A DNA stretch of 64,000 nt, taken from contig NC_009614.1 of NCBI RefSeq assembly GCF_000012825.1, positions 2,728,001 through 2,792,000 of the forward strand, given 5' to 3'. The position numbers and the translations under genes are program-made. This document shows positions 1 to 10,899 of the stretch, piece after piece; position 1 is the stretch's first letter, and each line of letters starts with the position of its first letter. The stretch is from Phocaeicola vulgatus ATCC 8482 (GTDB lineage: Bacteria > Bacteroidota > Bacteroidia > Bacteroidales > Bacteroidaceae). Under the pieces are notes generated by a model, which was not told where the DNA came from, did not search any database, and worked only from the letters and a program-made list of their open reading frames with translations.

Positions 1-3000
1 CGTCCGTTACGCTGTTCCAGGTCGGACGGCCTTCAGGGTATGTCCAGATGATGGATGGCCACGGCACGTTCCTGCGCGTTGACTCCCGTTCCCAGTTTCT
101 GTGTGGACCCGAAAAGGAAACGGATGCGTCCGGAGTTCATATCCTTGAACAGTTCCTTGCGTGCGTTGTCGCTGTTTGCTTCCTGAATGAACTTTATCTG
201 CTTTTCCGGGATATTATGGTCTTCCACGAGCTTGCGCCTTATCTCGCTGTAAATGTTCCACTGGTCAGGCTTATAAGTACTAAGGTCTGAAAAGATGAAT
301 TGCGTTCCCTTTTGGTCGAGATATTTATAGTAATACTCCGCAATCTTGGCCGCGCAATGGGATGCCTTGTTACCCGGACTGTCACCATATTCAGGGTCTA
401 TCAGCCGCATGTCAAGCGACATCTTGTTCGAGTAGTTGGTGGCTATCAGCATCTGTGCCTTTTCCTCCGCTTCGGACAGAGGCTCCCTGTCTATGTAGGT
501 CGCATCCCCGGTTTCTGCGAACTTTATCAGTTTCTGGATGAAAATCTCCTGCTGGGAAGTGGGCGGTATGTGATACAGTTGCTCGTTGAGTTCCGGCCTG
601 TCAACCCCTACGTCCTCGGCTGTCTTGTAATCGGTTATCTCCGCATAGAAATTGGCGAGTTCCGGCACTTTGATAAAATAGCGGAAACGCTCTTTCTGCA
701 CGACCTGGTTGGTTACTGAAAATTCAAAGTCCGTGCTTTTCTTCGCATAGACGGCCGCCCAGCCGTCAAAGCAGGTAATGCCCTGCCGCTCCATTTCCTT
801 CGGACGGAGATATTTGAAAAGGAGATAGAGTTCGGTCAAACTGTTGGAAATGGTCGTACCGGACAAGAATGTGGCTCCCAAGTCCCTGCCCGTGCGTTCC
901 TGTATGGTACGGATGGCGAAGAGCATGTTCATGGCCTTCATGCTTCCTTCGGGATTGCCCATACCGGAAACCCTCGCATGGCGTGTGTTGAACATCAAGT
1001 TCTTGAAATTGTGTGATTCATCAACGAAGAGGTGGTCGATGCCCATTTGCCTGAAGTCGGTCACGTCATCCGTCCGGTCTTTTATATCCTGCTCCAGCTT
1101 TTCAAGTTTGGCCTCAAGGTTCTCCTTCCTTCTTTCCAGCCCCTTCTTTATCCAGCCGCTCACTTCATTGCCCTGCTGCTCGAATACGGCGAGATTCTCT
1201 TCGATACTGTCAATTTCCTGTGTATATATTTCCTGCTGTATTTCGGGAGACTGGGGTATTTTTCCAAACTGGTCGTGTGTCAGGATGATGCAGTCCCAGT
1301 TGTTGTTCTTGATGTCATGGAATATTCCGACACGCTTCTCCGGCGTAAAGTCCTCCTTACCCGGATACAGTACTCTGGCATTCGGATAGGCCCTCTTGAA
1401 CGTGTCGGCTATGTCATGCACATTGCTTTTGAGTCCGATAATCATCGGTTTGTTCGCCAGTCCGAGACGTTTCATCTCAAAGGCGGCCACACACATGATA
1501 AGGGTCTTGCCGGTTCCTACTTGATGGTCAATTATCCCGCCGCCGTTCATCTTCAGCATCCATACGGCATTTCTCTGGCTGTCGTACAAATTCGGTATCC
1601 CCAATCCTTTCAGGTCAAGGAACGGAAAACTTTGCAGGGAACCGTCATAATCGGGACGCACATAGCAGTTGAACTTGCGGTTGTACATGTCGGCAAGATT
1701 CTGCTTGAACTCGGGGAGCTGCTCGTTCAGCCAACCAGTGAAAGCCGACCGAATTTCATTGATTTTGGCATCGGCAAGCTGGATGGCCTCGGCATCCCGT
1801 ACCTTTATATCATTGCCTTCTTCATCCTGCACGGTTTTTGTTATGTCGGGCACCGTGTTATGCAGCGCATGTTTCAGCAGGTCGTTTCCGTAATAACCTC
1901 TTTTTTCCCCTTTCACATAATATCTGTCGGTGATGTTCGCGTTGGTACTCTCGAAGTTCACACTAAACTCGTCGATGGATTCCGTATAATGGATATGGGC
2001 CTTTGTCTCAAAGAGGTATCCGGCAAACTCTTCATATACGGACATGGGTATCCAGCGTTCCCCCAGATTGAAGTCAAGCAACTCGAAGCTGATCGGTTCC
2101 GGTATGGCTTTTCGCAAGGCTTCCAATGATTTTCTGCTTGCATCATCATCGGGATAGTCTTTCAGGTAGTTCTCTATCCATTCGGCTTTGGCTACCACAT
2201 TGCCTGCTATGAAACGGTCTTTGATTTCATAGTTCTTCATCATGGGATTGTAGAAGATACGGGTATCCAGTTGTTTGAGCAACTCCTGTATGTCAATTTC
2301 ACTGAGATTTTCCATATATTCCAGGTTGACCTCTCCGAACTTGTTCAGGGATGCCGCAAGCGCTTCCTGCGGTGTATCCACATGTTTCACTTCACTGGCG
2401 TTGAACGATACGGGAACAGAGAATATATCCGCCTTCTGTATCTTGCCGTTAACGGAACGCTCCAATGAGAGTATTTCCCGCCCTCCGGCATCCATCAGCA
2501 GGAATTTGGCGTTGTCCTTTCCGTTCAATTCCCTGAACATGCGGTAAAAACTGTCATACCGCTTGACCAGTTCTTCCCGCAGTTCCGGTTGTTCCGTTTC
2601 CGTTTCGGCTTCCGTATTGTAGAGGTCATGATAGGCTTCCCGGAGCGGGATGTAGTAGGCGGCCCGGTATTGCTGGGTGACTGTCAGTTTGAGCGGATGG
2701 AATTGTATATCGGGAGTGCCCATACCTCTTAAATACCCGTATTGCTCACCCGACTTCACGATGGAACCGTTCTTGTATTCGGGGCGTATCTCCCCGGTAA
2801 ACGGCCGTGGTTCCATTTCTTTCTTCCGCTCTTCTTCAAATTTTTGTCTGCGCTCCTGCCATTTTGCTTCCGCTGCCGCCCGTTCCCCGGTCATGTCTTC
2901 CTGCGTGGCGGCTTCATCATACATATTCTCTTGCGAGAACAGATTGAACATTTCCGGTTCATCCCCTTTCTTTTTGCGGGATGCTGACGGTACCCGGCTT

Positions 3001-4328
3001 GGGGAAGGCCTGCTTTCCACTGCTTGCACCTCCGCTTCCTCTTCGTCCGCATAGGCGGCAAACAGGTTGAGCATGGGTTCATAGGGTTGTGAGGGACTTT
3101 CTTCCCGCACCTCTTGCCGGTGGTTCTCAACCGCTATTTCCAATGGTGTTTCAAATTCCGGTTCAAGACCGGTAGAAACGGCTGGCCGGGATAGATTGGC
3201 ATCATAGAGTTCCCGGTTAAGATGGTTCTCCACATCTTGCGCCAATAATTGTCTGAGATGTCCAGCGATAGCTTCAATACCACCTGCATGAATAAAATTC
3301 ATGGCCGGTTGTCCGTACATGTTTTTTCCCATAGATACGGAAGTATGGACGATATGGTCCAAACCGGAGTAGCAGTTGTTGATATTGATGCCGCCGGATA
3401 CAAGACGGGTTTCAATAAAGTTCCGTTCCTTTTCGGTCAGTTCTGTTTTTTTTGTATTCTTCTGCAATACGATCAGGTCACTGCCCACTTCCGTACCCGC
3501 ATCAACAAAAAGGTTGTCCGGCAGACGGCTGGCGGAAACAAGATTGGCATGGTTCATCAGCCATTCCCTGACGGGACGGTTCTGTGGAGAGTCCATGACA
3601 CCCGAAGTCGTGATATAGGCCAGTATCCCGCCTTCGCGTAACGTGTCCATACCTTTGAGAAAGAAATAGTTGTGTACAGCAGCGAGTGAGGATTTACGCA
3701 CGGTGTCTTCGCTCCGGTCGAAGTTCCTGTCGTAAACTCTGGTATTTTCAAATGGGATATTGGAAGAAACCATATCGAAGTAACCGTTATAATAGGATTG
3801 TATGGACTGGAAACCGTCTATGGTCACTCTGCTTTTCGGATAGAGGGATGAGAGTATCTTTCCCGTGAGCTTGTCTTTCTCGAAACAATGAACTTCAGGA
3901 ATATCTTTCAACCGGCTGATAAACATGCCCGTTCCGGCGGAAGGGTCAAGGAAACGTCCCGGACGGATTTCCGGTACCTGCAAGGATTCCTGCATGGCCG
4001 CTACCAACGGTTCCGGTGTGTAAAAGGCTGTGAGAACGGAGCTTTTAAGGCTTTGGACGTATGCCTTGTATTCTTTCTCGTCTTTGGAATACTCCCGCAA
4101 CAGTTCATGCAACAGCCGGACTTGGGGAAACAGTTCCCTGTCTGTCGTTCATCTTTCAATGTCCGTGTCTTTCTCTGCCGGATTCAGAATGCACTTCAGC
4201 CCTCCAAAACCCGAATAACCATTTAATACTTTGCGTGCCTCTTCCGTGAGACAAAACTCCGGACGCATGAATATCCATTCAAGAGCGGCTATGTTGTCCG
4301 CCAGATGTTGTCGTTTGTTATATGCCAT
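1..4328 (-). CDS. N6-DNA methylase / SNF2 helicase fusion, partial, with two in-frame TGA (Trp) codons
   Basis: Large DNA-processing protein of Bacteroides conjugative elements; the 3' end lies beyond the window. The N-terminal part carries a methyltransferase-like SAM-binding motif ([11 protein letters not shown]) and a degenerate NPPF-type motif (SSNIPF). The C-terminal half is an SNF2/DEAD-like helicase with Walker A (DHQVGTGKT) and a DESH box. Translation from ATG at 4328 ([16 protein letters not shown]) meets TGA at 4149-4151 (codon 60) and again at 33-35 (codon 1432). Both flanks are fully colinear with the family. The second TGA sits in [19 protein letters not shown], where the family has an almost invariant Trp. 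About ten other Trp residues use TGG. The start overlaps the end of the DUF1896 gene by 11 bases, so the two are probably translationally coupled. The biochemical role in transfer or defence is not established; family assignment is secure. Confidence 0.85.
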
Positions 4329-4764
4329 ATTTTTCGATATAAGATTGTATGAAACCTGTAAGTTCAATGGTAAGCGTATGATAGGACGGGGATGATTCAA
4401 ACCGGTCATCTATGGGGTATTTGTTGAACACCGCTTCTGCGGGTGGCAATACTTTCAGACAGAAACCCGTCCGTTTTTCGGGCCGTACTTCGGGAAACCA
4501 CTCCGACACGACCTCGAAAACCGTATCGAATCTGGAAAAGCGCAAGTCCTGATAGAGAACGGCTTCGACCAGTTGCAAAGCCTGCATAACGGATAAACCG
4601 TCACGTATGGCACGTTCATAACCGGCTGCCGCCTCGTCGGTCCGCGTTCGGACAAGTTCTTTGTCACCGGCAATATGCGGATGGCTTTCCTTTAAATAAA
4701 GAAGGAGAGTCGTCTCAAAATAGGACAATTCTCCGGTTGCGGTATTTTTATCTTGCATAGTCAT
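4318..4764 (-). CDS. DUF1896 family protein
   Basis: Protein of 148 residues resembling the DUF1896 proteins that accompany the methylase-helicase gene in Bacteroides conjugative elements; function unknown. No signal peptide or membrane segment is visible, and it is acidic and probably cytoplasmic. Trp in the SEWFPEVRP stretch is coded by TGG and the gene ends in TAA, with no internal TGA. A second ATG six bases after the first (MTMQ versus MQDK) leaves the start slightly uncertain. The stop overlaps the start of the downstream helicase gene, which argues for one operon read leftwards. Confidence 0.7.
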   Translation of the reverse strand: MTMQDKNTATGELSYFETTLLLYLKESHPHIAGDKELVRTRTDEAAAGYERAIRDGLSVMQALQLVEAVLYQDLRFSRFDTVFEVVSEWFPEVRPEKRTGFCLKVLPPAEAVFNKYPIDDRFESSPSYHTLTIELTGFIQSYIEKYGI

Positions 4765-4854
4765 TTGCTATCGCTTTAAAATATTAATTTGATATTAAAC
4801 ATATACCCGGCTACCATAAAAGAGAACCGGGTATATATTTGATGTAAACATCTA

Positions 4855-6144
4855 TTACATGACTGAAAGGCTCTTTTTTGACTGTGCCTTTACAGATGCC
4901 ACATGGCGGGATGCCTGCTGTTTCACCTCTTTTTTCTTGTCGTTCTTCTTTCCTTCAACAGTTGGTTTGTATTCACGGGCGTTGCGTCCTATCAGCAGTT
5001 GGTTACTCTTGTTGCTGAAACGTACATCATCGGAAAACACCCTGCCTTTGTAGCGCATATTCTCAATGAACACCATTTCATGGTTCTGGAGCATCTTCTT
5101 CTGTTCAGGTGTGATTTTGGCACCCATGATAGTGTCGTTGACCTTCAGTTGTTCGCCGGACTGCTTGAATGCGATGTCCATAATTCTCGGATCGACGAAA
5201 GCTACACCTGAAAGCAGCGTGTCGTTTTTGCGCTGTATGTCGTTGATGGGAAGCTGTCCGCCTGACGCAAGAATTTGCTTCTGTTTGTCATCCAGCCTTT
5301 TTCCGTAGATATAATCGGGTATCTTGATGGCATCCACCGGCATGGTAATGATACGGTTGCTCGGTTCATGGAAGGACACATAACAGTTACAGACCGTTCC
5401 CGTATGGGTATCTTTCATCTCCTTGATTGCCCCCAAAGTTCCGGTGTCTTTAAGCGACTGCTTTTCCTCGTCGGTGAATACTCCTTTATAGGCAGGCAGG
5501 TCATACTGCGGTTTATCGAGCCTGCTTAGAGTTTTCAGTTGTACTTTGCCGTCCTCCCCTTTGACACAGAGGAAACAGGCTTCTCCCATATCCTTCTTTT
5601 CTCCGTTCACTTCCTTGCTGATGGGGAAGGCCATGGAAGTAATCCTTCCTTTCAGCATCTCACCCATGCAGTGGTTGTCAAAGAGTAATTGCTTGTCAAC
5701 TCCCAGTGCGGCGAGTTCTTTCCACGGAAGTTGGTGTTCATCGAACTTATACCGACGGGCAAGTTTGGCGATGCGCCCTTCATCATTGAGCTCGCTATTC
5801 TCCACCAGTTTTTTACCTTCCGCTCCGGGGTCTTCCCCTTTTCGGATCTGGACCACGGCATTCAGTGTCTTTTCCAAAAGGACGAGAGGTACGAGGAAGA
5901 AACTGAAACTCGTGGGATTGTTGTACTGGTTCTTGAAATTCGTGAAGAACAGTTCCAGCGGTGAGGTACGGTCCAGTTTTAGGAAGCTGCTGCTGTTCTT
6001 CTTGTCGGGTGGTACGATTTCGAGACTGCCGTCCTGCTCGTTCATTTTGGAAACGACTGCGGTCTTGTTCGTTCGCTTGTCAAGGATGGCCATTACATGT
6101 TCGTCCTGACTCTGTTCTTGTTGTTCTTGCTTTTTCTTAGCCAT
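4855..6144 (-). CDS. DUF3945-type mobile-element protein
   Basis: Protein of 429 residues with a lysine- and glutamine-rich start (MAKKKQEQQEQ) and a basic tail. The middle contains repeated-looking segments of the kind found in DUF3945 proteins of Bacteroides conjugative elements (for example KGVFTDEEKQSLKDTG and YGKRLDDKQKQILASGG, followed by MGAKITPEQKKMLQ). These segments resemble each other and probably form an internal repeat. No catalytic motif is recognised and the function is unknown. It is intact, ends in TAA and has no in-frame TGA. About 90 bases separate it from the DUF1896 gene downstream on the same strand. Confidence 0.65.
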   Translation of the reverse strand: MAKKKQEQQEQSQDEHVMAILDKRTNKTAVVSKMNEQDGSLEIVPPDKKNSSSFLKLDRTSPLELFFTNFKNQYNNPTSFSFFLVPLVLLEKTLNAVVQIRKGEDPGAEGKKLVENSELNDEGRIAKLARRYKFDEHQLPWKELAALGVDKQLLFDNHCMGEMLKGRITSMAFPISKEVNGEKKDMGEACFLCVKGEDGKVQLKTLSRLDKPQYDLPAYKGVFTDEEKQSLKDTGTLGAIKEMKDTHTGTVCNCYVSFHEPSNRIITMPVDAIKIPDYIYGKRLDDKQKQILASGGQLPINDIQRKNDTLLSGVAFVDPRIMDIAFKQSGEQLKVNDTIMGAKITPEQKKMLQNHEMVFIENMRYKGRVFSDDVRFSNKSNQLLIGRNAREYKPTVEGKKNDKKKEVKQQASRHVASVKAQSKKSLSVM

Positions 6145-6309
6145 AAAATCAATAATTTAAGTGATACAATAATTAATCAATACCGGGTAAACTTTAGCCC
6201 GTCGGTGCGAATGTAGAGGTTTAATTGATAGGTTATTATGGTTTTATTTGTGTAAGGCATAGATGGCGGCGATTGGCGAGAAATGTCCGATTGGAATAAT
6301 GAATACTTT

Positions 6310-7248
6310 TTAAATTTTTGCTTTTAGATAAAAGATGTATATTTGTATAAAAATGTCAAGCAGGCGGATGTTAGACACCACGCCCGTCTTCTGGCGGTTG
6401 ATGTTTATCCACTCGTGTTCATCGAAGTAGGTGCGGATGTTCTCTTCCGTCAAATTGCGCATATCGGCGAATGACAAGCCCGTGAAGGCGCAGAACAGGT
6501 AGAGGTCGCGGTATAGTTCCTGTTTGGCGTTCTTCAGTTTACCTTCCATCAGCAGGCGGATTTCGTCTTTGGTCAGGAAACTGCGTGTCGTTTCCTCCTT
6601 CTTGATTTCATACTCCCTGAACGGGTCGCGTGTGAGCCATTCGTTGTTGATGGCGATGAACACCATCGTCCGAAGTGGGCATACATACAGCCACACGGTA
6701 TTGGTGCAGCAGTGTTTGTCCGTGCGCAGAAACATCTCGAAGTCGGAAATGAAAGCGGGGGTAAGCTCTTTCAACGCGATGTCCTTCACGTGGTAACGGA
6801 TGTTGAGAAACTCTTGCAGGTGCTTGTAAACGGTCTTGTACTTCAAGAGTGTGCCTTTGGCTTTCATGCCTGCTTCCACCTGCTTGGCATAGTCCTCGTT
6901 GTGTTGCTGGAACACCTGCATCAGCGTGTGATAGCGGTGTTCCAGTCCGAGAAAGGCGTTCTTCACCTTCTCTGCCGTGACGAAGTTGTCACGCTCCATG
7001 ATTTCCTGATAGTGCTTGTTGATGCGCACCCGCATCTTGTCAAGCATGCGGTTCGTTTCGAGTGCCGCCGTGCTTCTGCCCGTGACACGTCCCCCTTTGG
7101 TGTCCCACAACTTGGGATCGATGGTCAGTTTGCAACTGAATTGCGTCTGGCTGCCGTCCACCGTGATGCGTCCCATGACGGGAACCGTCCCGTCTTTTTT
7201 CACTACCTGACGTTTGAGGTAGTAAATAACTGAAAATGTACTCTTCAT
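6310..7248 (-). pseudogene. Tyrosine recombinase (integrase), C-terminally truncated
   Basis: Phage-integrase family site-specific recombinase of the Bacteroides conjugative element type. The N-terminal arm-binding domain (DPKLWDTKGGRVTGRS), the SAM-like core-binding domain and the first part of the catalytic domain (LYLFCAFTGLSFADMRNLTEENI, then INRQKTGVVSNIRLLDI) are present. The coding sequence then ends at 312 residues in an unrelated tail. The later catalytic boxes (HxLRH and the active-site Tyr) are missing, against a usual length near 400. It is therefore probably inactive and marks an old recombination junction inside the element. Start chosen at MKSTFSVIYYLKRQ. The stop is TAA. Confidence 0.85.
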
Positions 7249-7567
7249 CGTCCTTAATTTTTTTGTTCAAAATTAGTTGGTGAAGAGCCCTCCTCTGATA
7301 CGCAAATTGCGGAAGAACGGCGCAATCTTTTTTCGTTACCGGATTTTTTGCGTGAGTTGTCAGTAACTCACTAATCCTTAAAGCCTTGTTTCGTTATTCG
7401 TGTCCATTTCGTCACCTATTGAGCGTGGTTACGAACAAGTAACGTAGCTCCGTCTTGATTTGGCTTCGGCGTGGATTGAAATGGCTCTCGGAATAATTGG
7501 CAGCGTAAATGAAACCCCTGTAAATCAAATCCATTACCATATTCTTCCGCATTTCACTTTTTTGTAG
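7249..7567. other. Intergenic gap between integrase remnant and FRG gene
   Basis: No open reading frame with coding character. One short inverted repeat (GAGTT-gtcagt-AACTC) lies near 7353-7368. The stretch could hold remnants of an attachment site next to the broken integrase, but I cannot identify core repeats. Confidence 0.35.
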
Positions 7568-7575
7568 TAACTTTG
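7568..7575 (+). promoter_or_regulatory. Bacteroides -7 promoter element of FRG gene
   Basis: TAACTTTG matches the Bacteroides sigma-70 -7 consensus TAnnTTTG exactly, 34 bases before the ATG of the FRG gene, with T-rich sequence upstream in the -33 area. Confidence 0.55.
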
Positions 7576-7609
7576 TTGTACAAAGAAGCTAACTTTAAAT
7601 TACTTATAT

Positions 7610-8713
7610 ATGAAATCTATAAAACCTCAATTAACCGCTGTACTATTAGCTCATACTATTCCTGATAGAGTTGCATCTGATGATGGATTAATTGTGAATA
7701 GTTATAAAGAACTTAGAAAGTATGTAGCGGAATTATCCTGTAAAAATAAAGATTGTATCTTATTCTATAGGGGACAAAAGGAAGATTATAAAAATAGTAA
7801 AAGTAAATCAACCTTTTATCCTACTATATATAGAGGGGAACCCTTATCTGCTGATGAACTTGCTTTTCGCTGGAGAAAATTAAAATCGGCAAGTAAATTA
7901 TTAGTAGATAAGATTAAAGCTGAAAAGATAAGCGAAAAAGATTTATTAATTAGAAAAAAACTGCTGCAATGGAGTATTATTCAACATTATGAAGTAACCG
8001 AAACTCCTTTGATAGATGTTACTCAATCTTTAAGAGTTGCTTGTTCTTTCGCCCAATTAGATAATGCTAATAATTATGCTTATATATATGCGTTCGCTTT
8101 ACCATATTATACAAATAGAATTTCTGTAAATTCAGAGCAATATTTAACGAACATAAGATTGTTAAGTGTCGCTCCACCTGAAGCACTGAGACCATATTTT
8201 CAGGAAGGCTTTCTCATTGGTGAAGATGAAATAAATGAAACTTATACAAATAAATCAGAATTAGACTTGAATAACCGTTTAATTGCCAAATTTAAAATTC
8301 CTAATAATAATAATTTCTGGGGAATTTCAGAGAAAGCAATATGTAGGGATGATTTATATCCTGACAATGATAAAATGGATGATATATGTCAGGAAATTAA
8401 GGCGGAACTTTACAATAATATTCTACCTAATGAAGTACCATTATCTGATATGGAATTTGGCAGTTTTATGTTGTCTTGGACAAAGTTAGAAGAATTGCTT
8501 ATGCATAATTATTGTACAACAAGCTCCAATAGGCCTACTGTTTTAAATGCAATTCAAAATATAGCAGATCAAAATTTACGTAATAAATTAAATAAAATGA
8601 GAAATTTACGTAATTTACTTGTACACAATCCAAAAGGCTTTGGCGAAAAGATGAGAGCTTCTATTTTAGGTATAGACATGTTACTCAAAGATTTGCAAGA
8701 TTATTATAAATAA
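7610..8713 (+). CDS. FRG-domain protein with HEPN-like C-terminus (probable defence cargo)
   Basis: Protein of 367 residues. Residues about 45-200 match the FRG domain, named for its Phe/Tyr-Arg-Gly motif: LFYRGQKEDY, then IIQHYEVTETPLIDVTQSLRVACSFA, which corresponds to the family QHyG-TxLLDxT-AxxFA block. The last 80 residues are helical and end in RNLRNLLVHNP, an Rx4H motif typical of HEPN ribonucleases. FRG and HEPN domains both recur in anti-phage and toxin systems. The gene is much more AT-rich than the element around it, has its own promoter, is followed by a long inverted repeat and points against the neighbouring mob genes. These features mark an independently acquired cargo gene. 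It has no internal TGA. RNase activity is an inference from the motif. Confidence 0.7.
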   Translation: MKSIKPQLTAVLLAHTIPDRVASDDGLIVNSYKELRKYVAELSCKNKDCILFYRGQKEDYKNSKSKSTFYPTIYRGEPLSADELAFRWRKLKSASKLLVDKIKAEKISEKDLLIRKKLLQWSIIQHYEVTETPLIDVTQSLRVACSFAQLDNANNYAYIYAFALPYYTNRISVNSEQYLTNIRLLSVAPPEALRPYFQEGFLIGEDEINETYTNKSELDLNNRLIAKFKIPNNNNFWGISEKAICRDDLYPDNDKMDDICQEIKAELYNNILPNEVPLSDMEFGSFMLSWTKLEELLMHNYCTTSSNRPTVLNAIQNIADQNLRNKLNKMRNLRNLLVHNPKGFGEKMRASILGIDMLLKDLQDYYK

Positions 8714-8769
8714 TAGTGATTGTTAGTGAGAAATATAATAGTTGTGTATCAAACTATTTGTTAATAATA

Positions 8770-8818
8770 TTACGGTAACTATAATATTAATACTAAATAA
8801 ATATTATAGTTACCGTAA
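8770..8818. terminator. 19-bp perfect inverted repeat, probable bidirectional terminator
   Basis: TTACGGTAACTATAATATT (8770-8788) and its exact reverse complement (8800-8818) are separated by 11 bases, between the convergent FRG and mobC genes. It is AT-rich without a strong T tract, so termination is likely but not certain. Part of the arm recurs (ACTATAGTTAC) at the mobC stop. Confidence 0.55.
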
Positions 8819-8844
8819 GTTGTTAGTTTATTGAAATACTATAG

Positions 8845-10854
8845 TTACATTTCATTGTTCAATAAATATTTGAGTTCCGGGTCGTTCTCTATGCGGATCA
8901 GTTCGTTCTCCACCAATTCAACAATATCCTGTTTGATTTGCCGATAGTTGGCCTGTATCTGCTGCTCCATTGTATCGTTACCGTTCTCGTCCAGAAAACT
9001 GCTGATTTCGGGTATGGGCTGGTAGGCCGCCGTCTCTTTCTGTACGGCTTCATTGTCAACAACTATCTGCGCATGGAAAATTTTCTGTTCTATTGTCTCT
9101 CCGAAGTTGTCTGCTACGGCACCGACAAACATACCTTGCGAGAGTGTACTGATTTTGGATGCAGGTATCAGACTGTCCAGTTGCGTGTTGATGGAAGTGG
9201 ACGTATCGTTGCGGTTGATGCTCATGGACTCTCTTTTTTGCAGGATTTTCCCAAATCTTTCCGACAAGGTTTTGGCCGTTTCACCCACTACCTGACCGCT
9301 AAAAACATTGCCCACAGTTGACATAATTACGGCGGCCTCCTTGTCTCCGTAGTCGCGCTTTAACTGGCTGAAATCCTGAAAACCTAACACAACCGCGACC
9401 TTGTTGCTTCGTGCCGTGGCAATCAGATTATCCAGACCTTTAAAGAAGATGGTCGGTAACTCGTCAATAATCACACAACTTTTCAGTTGTTTCTTCTTAT
9501 TTATCAGCTTAACAATACGGGAGTTATAGAGTCCCAGTGCTGCTCCATAGATTGAAATTCTATCGGGATTGTTGCCCACACATAATACTTTCGGTTCTTT
9601 GGGATTATTAATATCCAACGTAAAATCACTGCCGGACATTACCCAATAGAGTTGCGGACTTATCAGTCTGGATAACGGGATTTTAGCGCTTGCAATCTGG
9701 CCCTGGAGCTGCTCACTCGCTCCGCCTTTCCATGCGTCAATGAACGGGCTGAGATAGTTCTCCAAATCGGGATAACTTGTCAGAATGGTAAAGACGTCTT
9801 CATACCTTTTATTAAGCAATTCAATAGCATGTGGGAACGTACAGAACTTGCCACCTTCATAGATTTTCAAAAACCATATTATCGCCGTAAACAAGACAAT
9901 CGGGGATTCCACGAAGAAGTCCCCCTGCTTTTGCACCCACGACTTATTGAGGTTGAGCATGATGGTGTACGACGATTCGTAAGCATCTGAAATATCCGTC
10001 ATCAGTTCCGGTGCCAATGGATTACAACGGTGGCTTTTCCTCGGATTATCGAAATTGATCACATAAAATTTAGGTGGAACCTTATAGCGGTATCTGTACT
10101 TGAGCAGATGGTTATAAGCGATAACCGACAGGTCATCAAACTTAAAATCATATATATAGAGCGCATAGGATTTCTCTATAGTCTGCTTTATAAACTGGTT
10201 GACAATGGCATAGGACTTCCCGCTGCCCGGTGTTCCCAATATCATTGTCGCTCGAAAAATATTAACAAGGTTGATAAATCCGTTGTAAGTCTTCCCTCTG
10301 TACCAGAATTTGGTCGGTAGATTGACGGAATATTCGTTTTCCATAAGGCGAGTTTCCTGCATGAACGATTCATTCTCAGTATTGAAAACGTCCTCCAGTA
10401 AATTGTTCTTCAACAGACGGCTTATCCACAATCCTGATGCCAACAGACTGAAAAAGCCGCCGACCAATGTCGTGGTATAAAGTATGGCGCATACACCGGA
10501 TGATGCGTCAATGGACAGCAACCACCAGTTCAGGAAAAAGAGTATGGCACCCGCTATGGCCGCAATAATTATTTTCCTTCATGTGATTTCATGCTTCTTC
10601 ACTCCCTTGTTGCCCATGCAGGACAGACCGAGGAAAAGGACACAAAACAGTTTTGTGTAAAGCAAAGATGAAAATAGTCCGGTGGTACGTTGGAAATTTG
10701 ATAGTATTTTATCCACTATGCCAAGCGTTCAGCCCATTTCATGCAGTCAGCCGTAACAAAACCAATAGATGTGTATCGCCAAAAATAAAAAACTGATGGC
10801 CCGCATAAAGTCTGTGACTTTGGCAAGACCTCTTAAATCATCTTCATTCTGCAT
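8845..10854 (-). CDS. mobC: Conjugal coupling protein MobC/VirD4-like, with three in-frame TGA codons
   Basis: Type IV coupling ATPase that delivers the relaxase-DNA complex to the transfer channel at the inner membrane. Read through TGA it has 669 residues, the family length. N-terminal membrane segments (around FLFLAIHIYWFCYG and AGAILFFLNWWLL) are followed by Walker A (GTPGSGKSY) and Walker B (SCVIIDELPTIFF) of the TraG/VirD4 family. TGA codons stand at 10747-10749 (codon 36), 10729-10731 (codon 42) and 10579-10581 (codon 92). The context of the last, HEIT-TGA-RK, matches a family position with Trp. Without readthrough only a 35-residue peptide is made, and the rest would need the internal TTG at 10521. 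Several other Trp codons are TGG. Stop is TAA. It follows mobB by 45 bases in a leftward mob operon. Confidence 0.88.
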
Positions 10855-10899
10855 AATTGTAACTATTAAAATTAAACTTCTTGTTCTATACCTTTTATA

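Noticed and set aside
1032..2129. Long plus-strand open frame opposite the helicase
   Set aside because: Antisense shadow of the helicase gene with no family resemblance, as are other opposite-strand frames over mob, tra and PUL genes.
10519..10521. TTG start for mobC at 10521
   Set aside because: It would delete the N-terminal membrane region whose sequence is clearly present upstream across three TGA codons.
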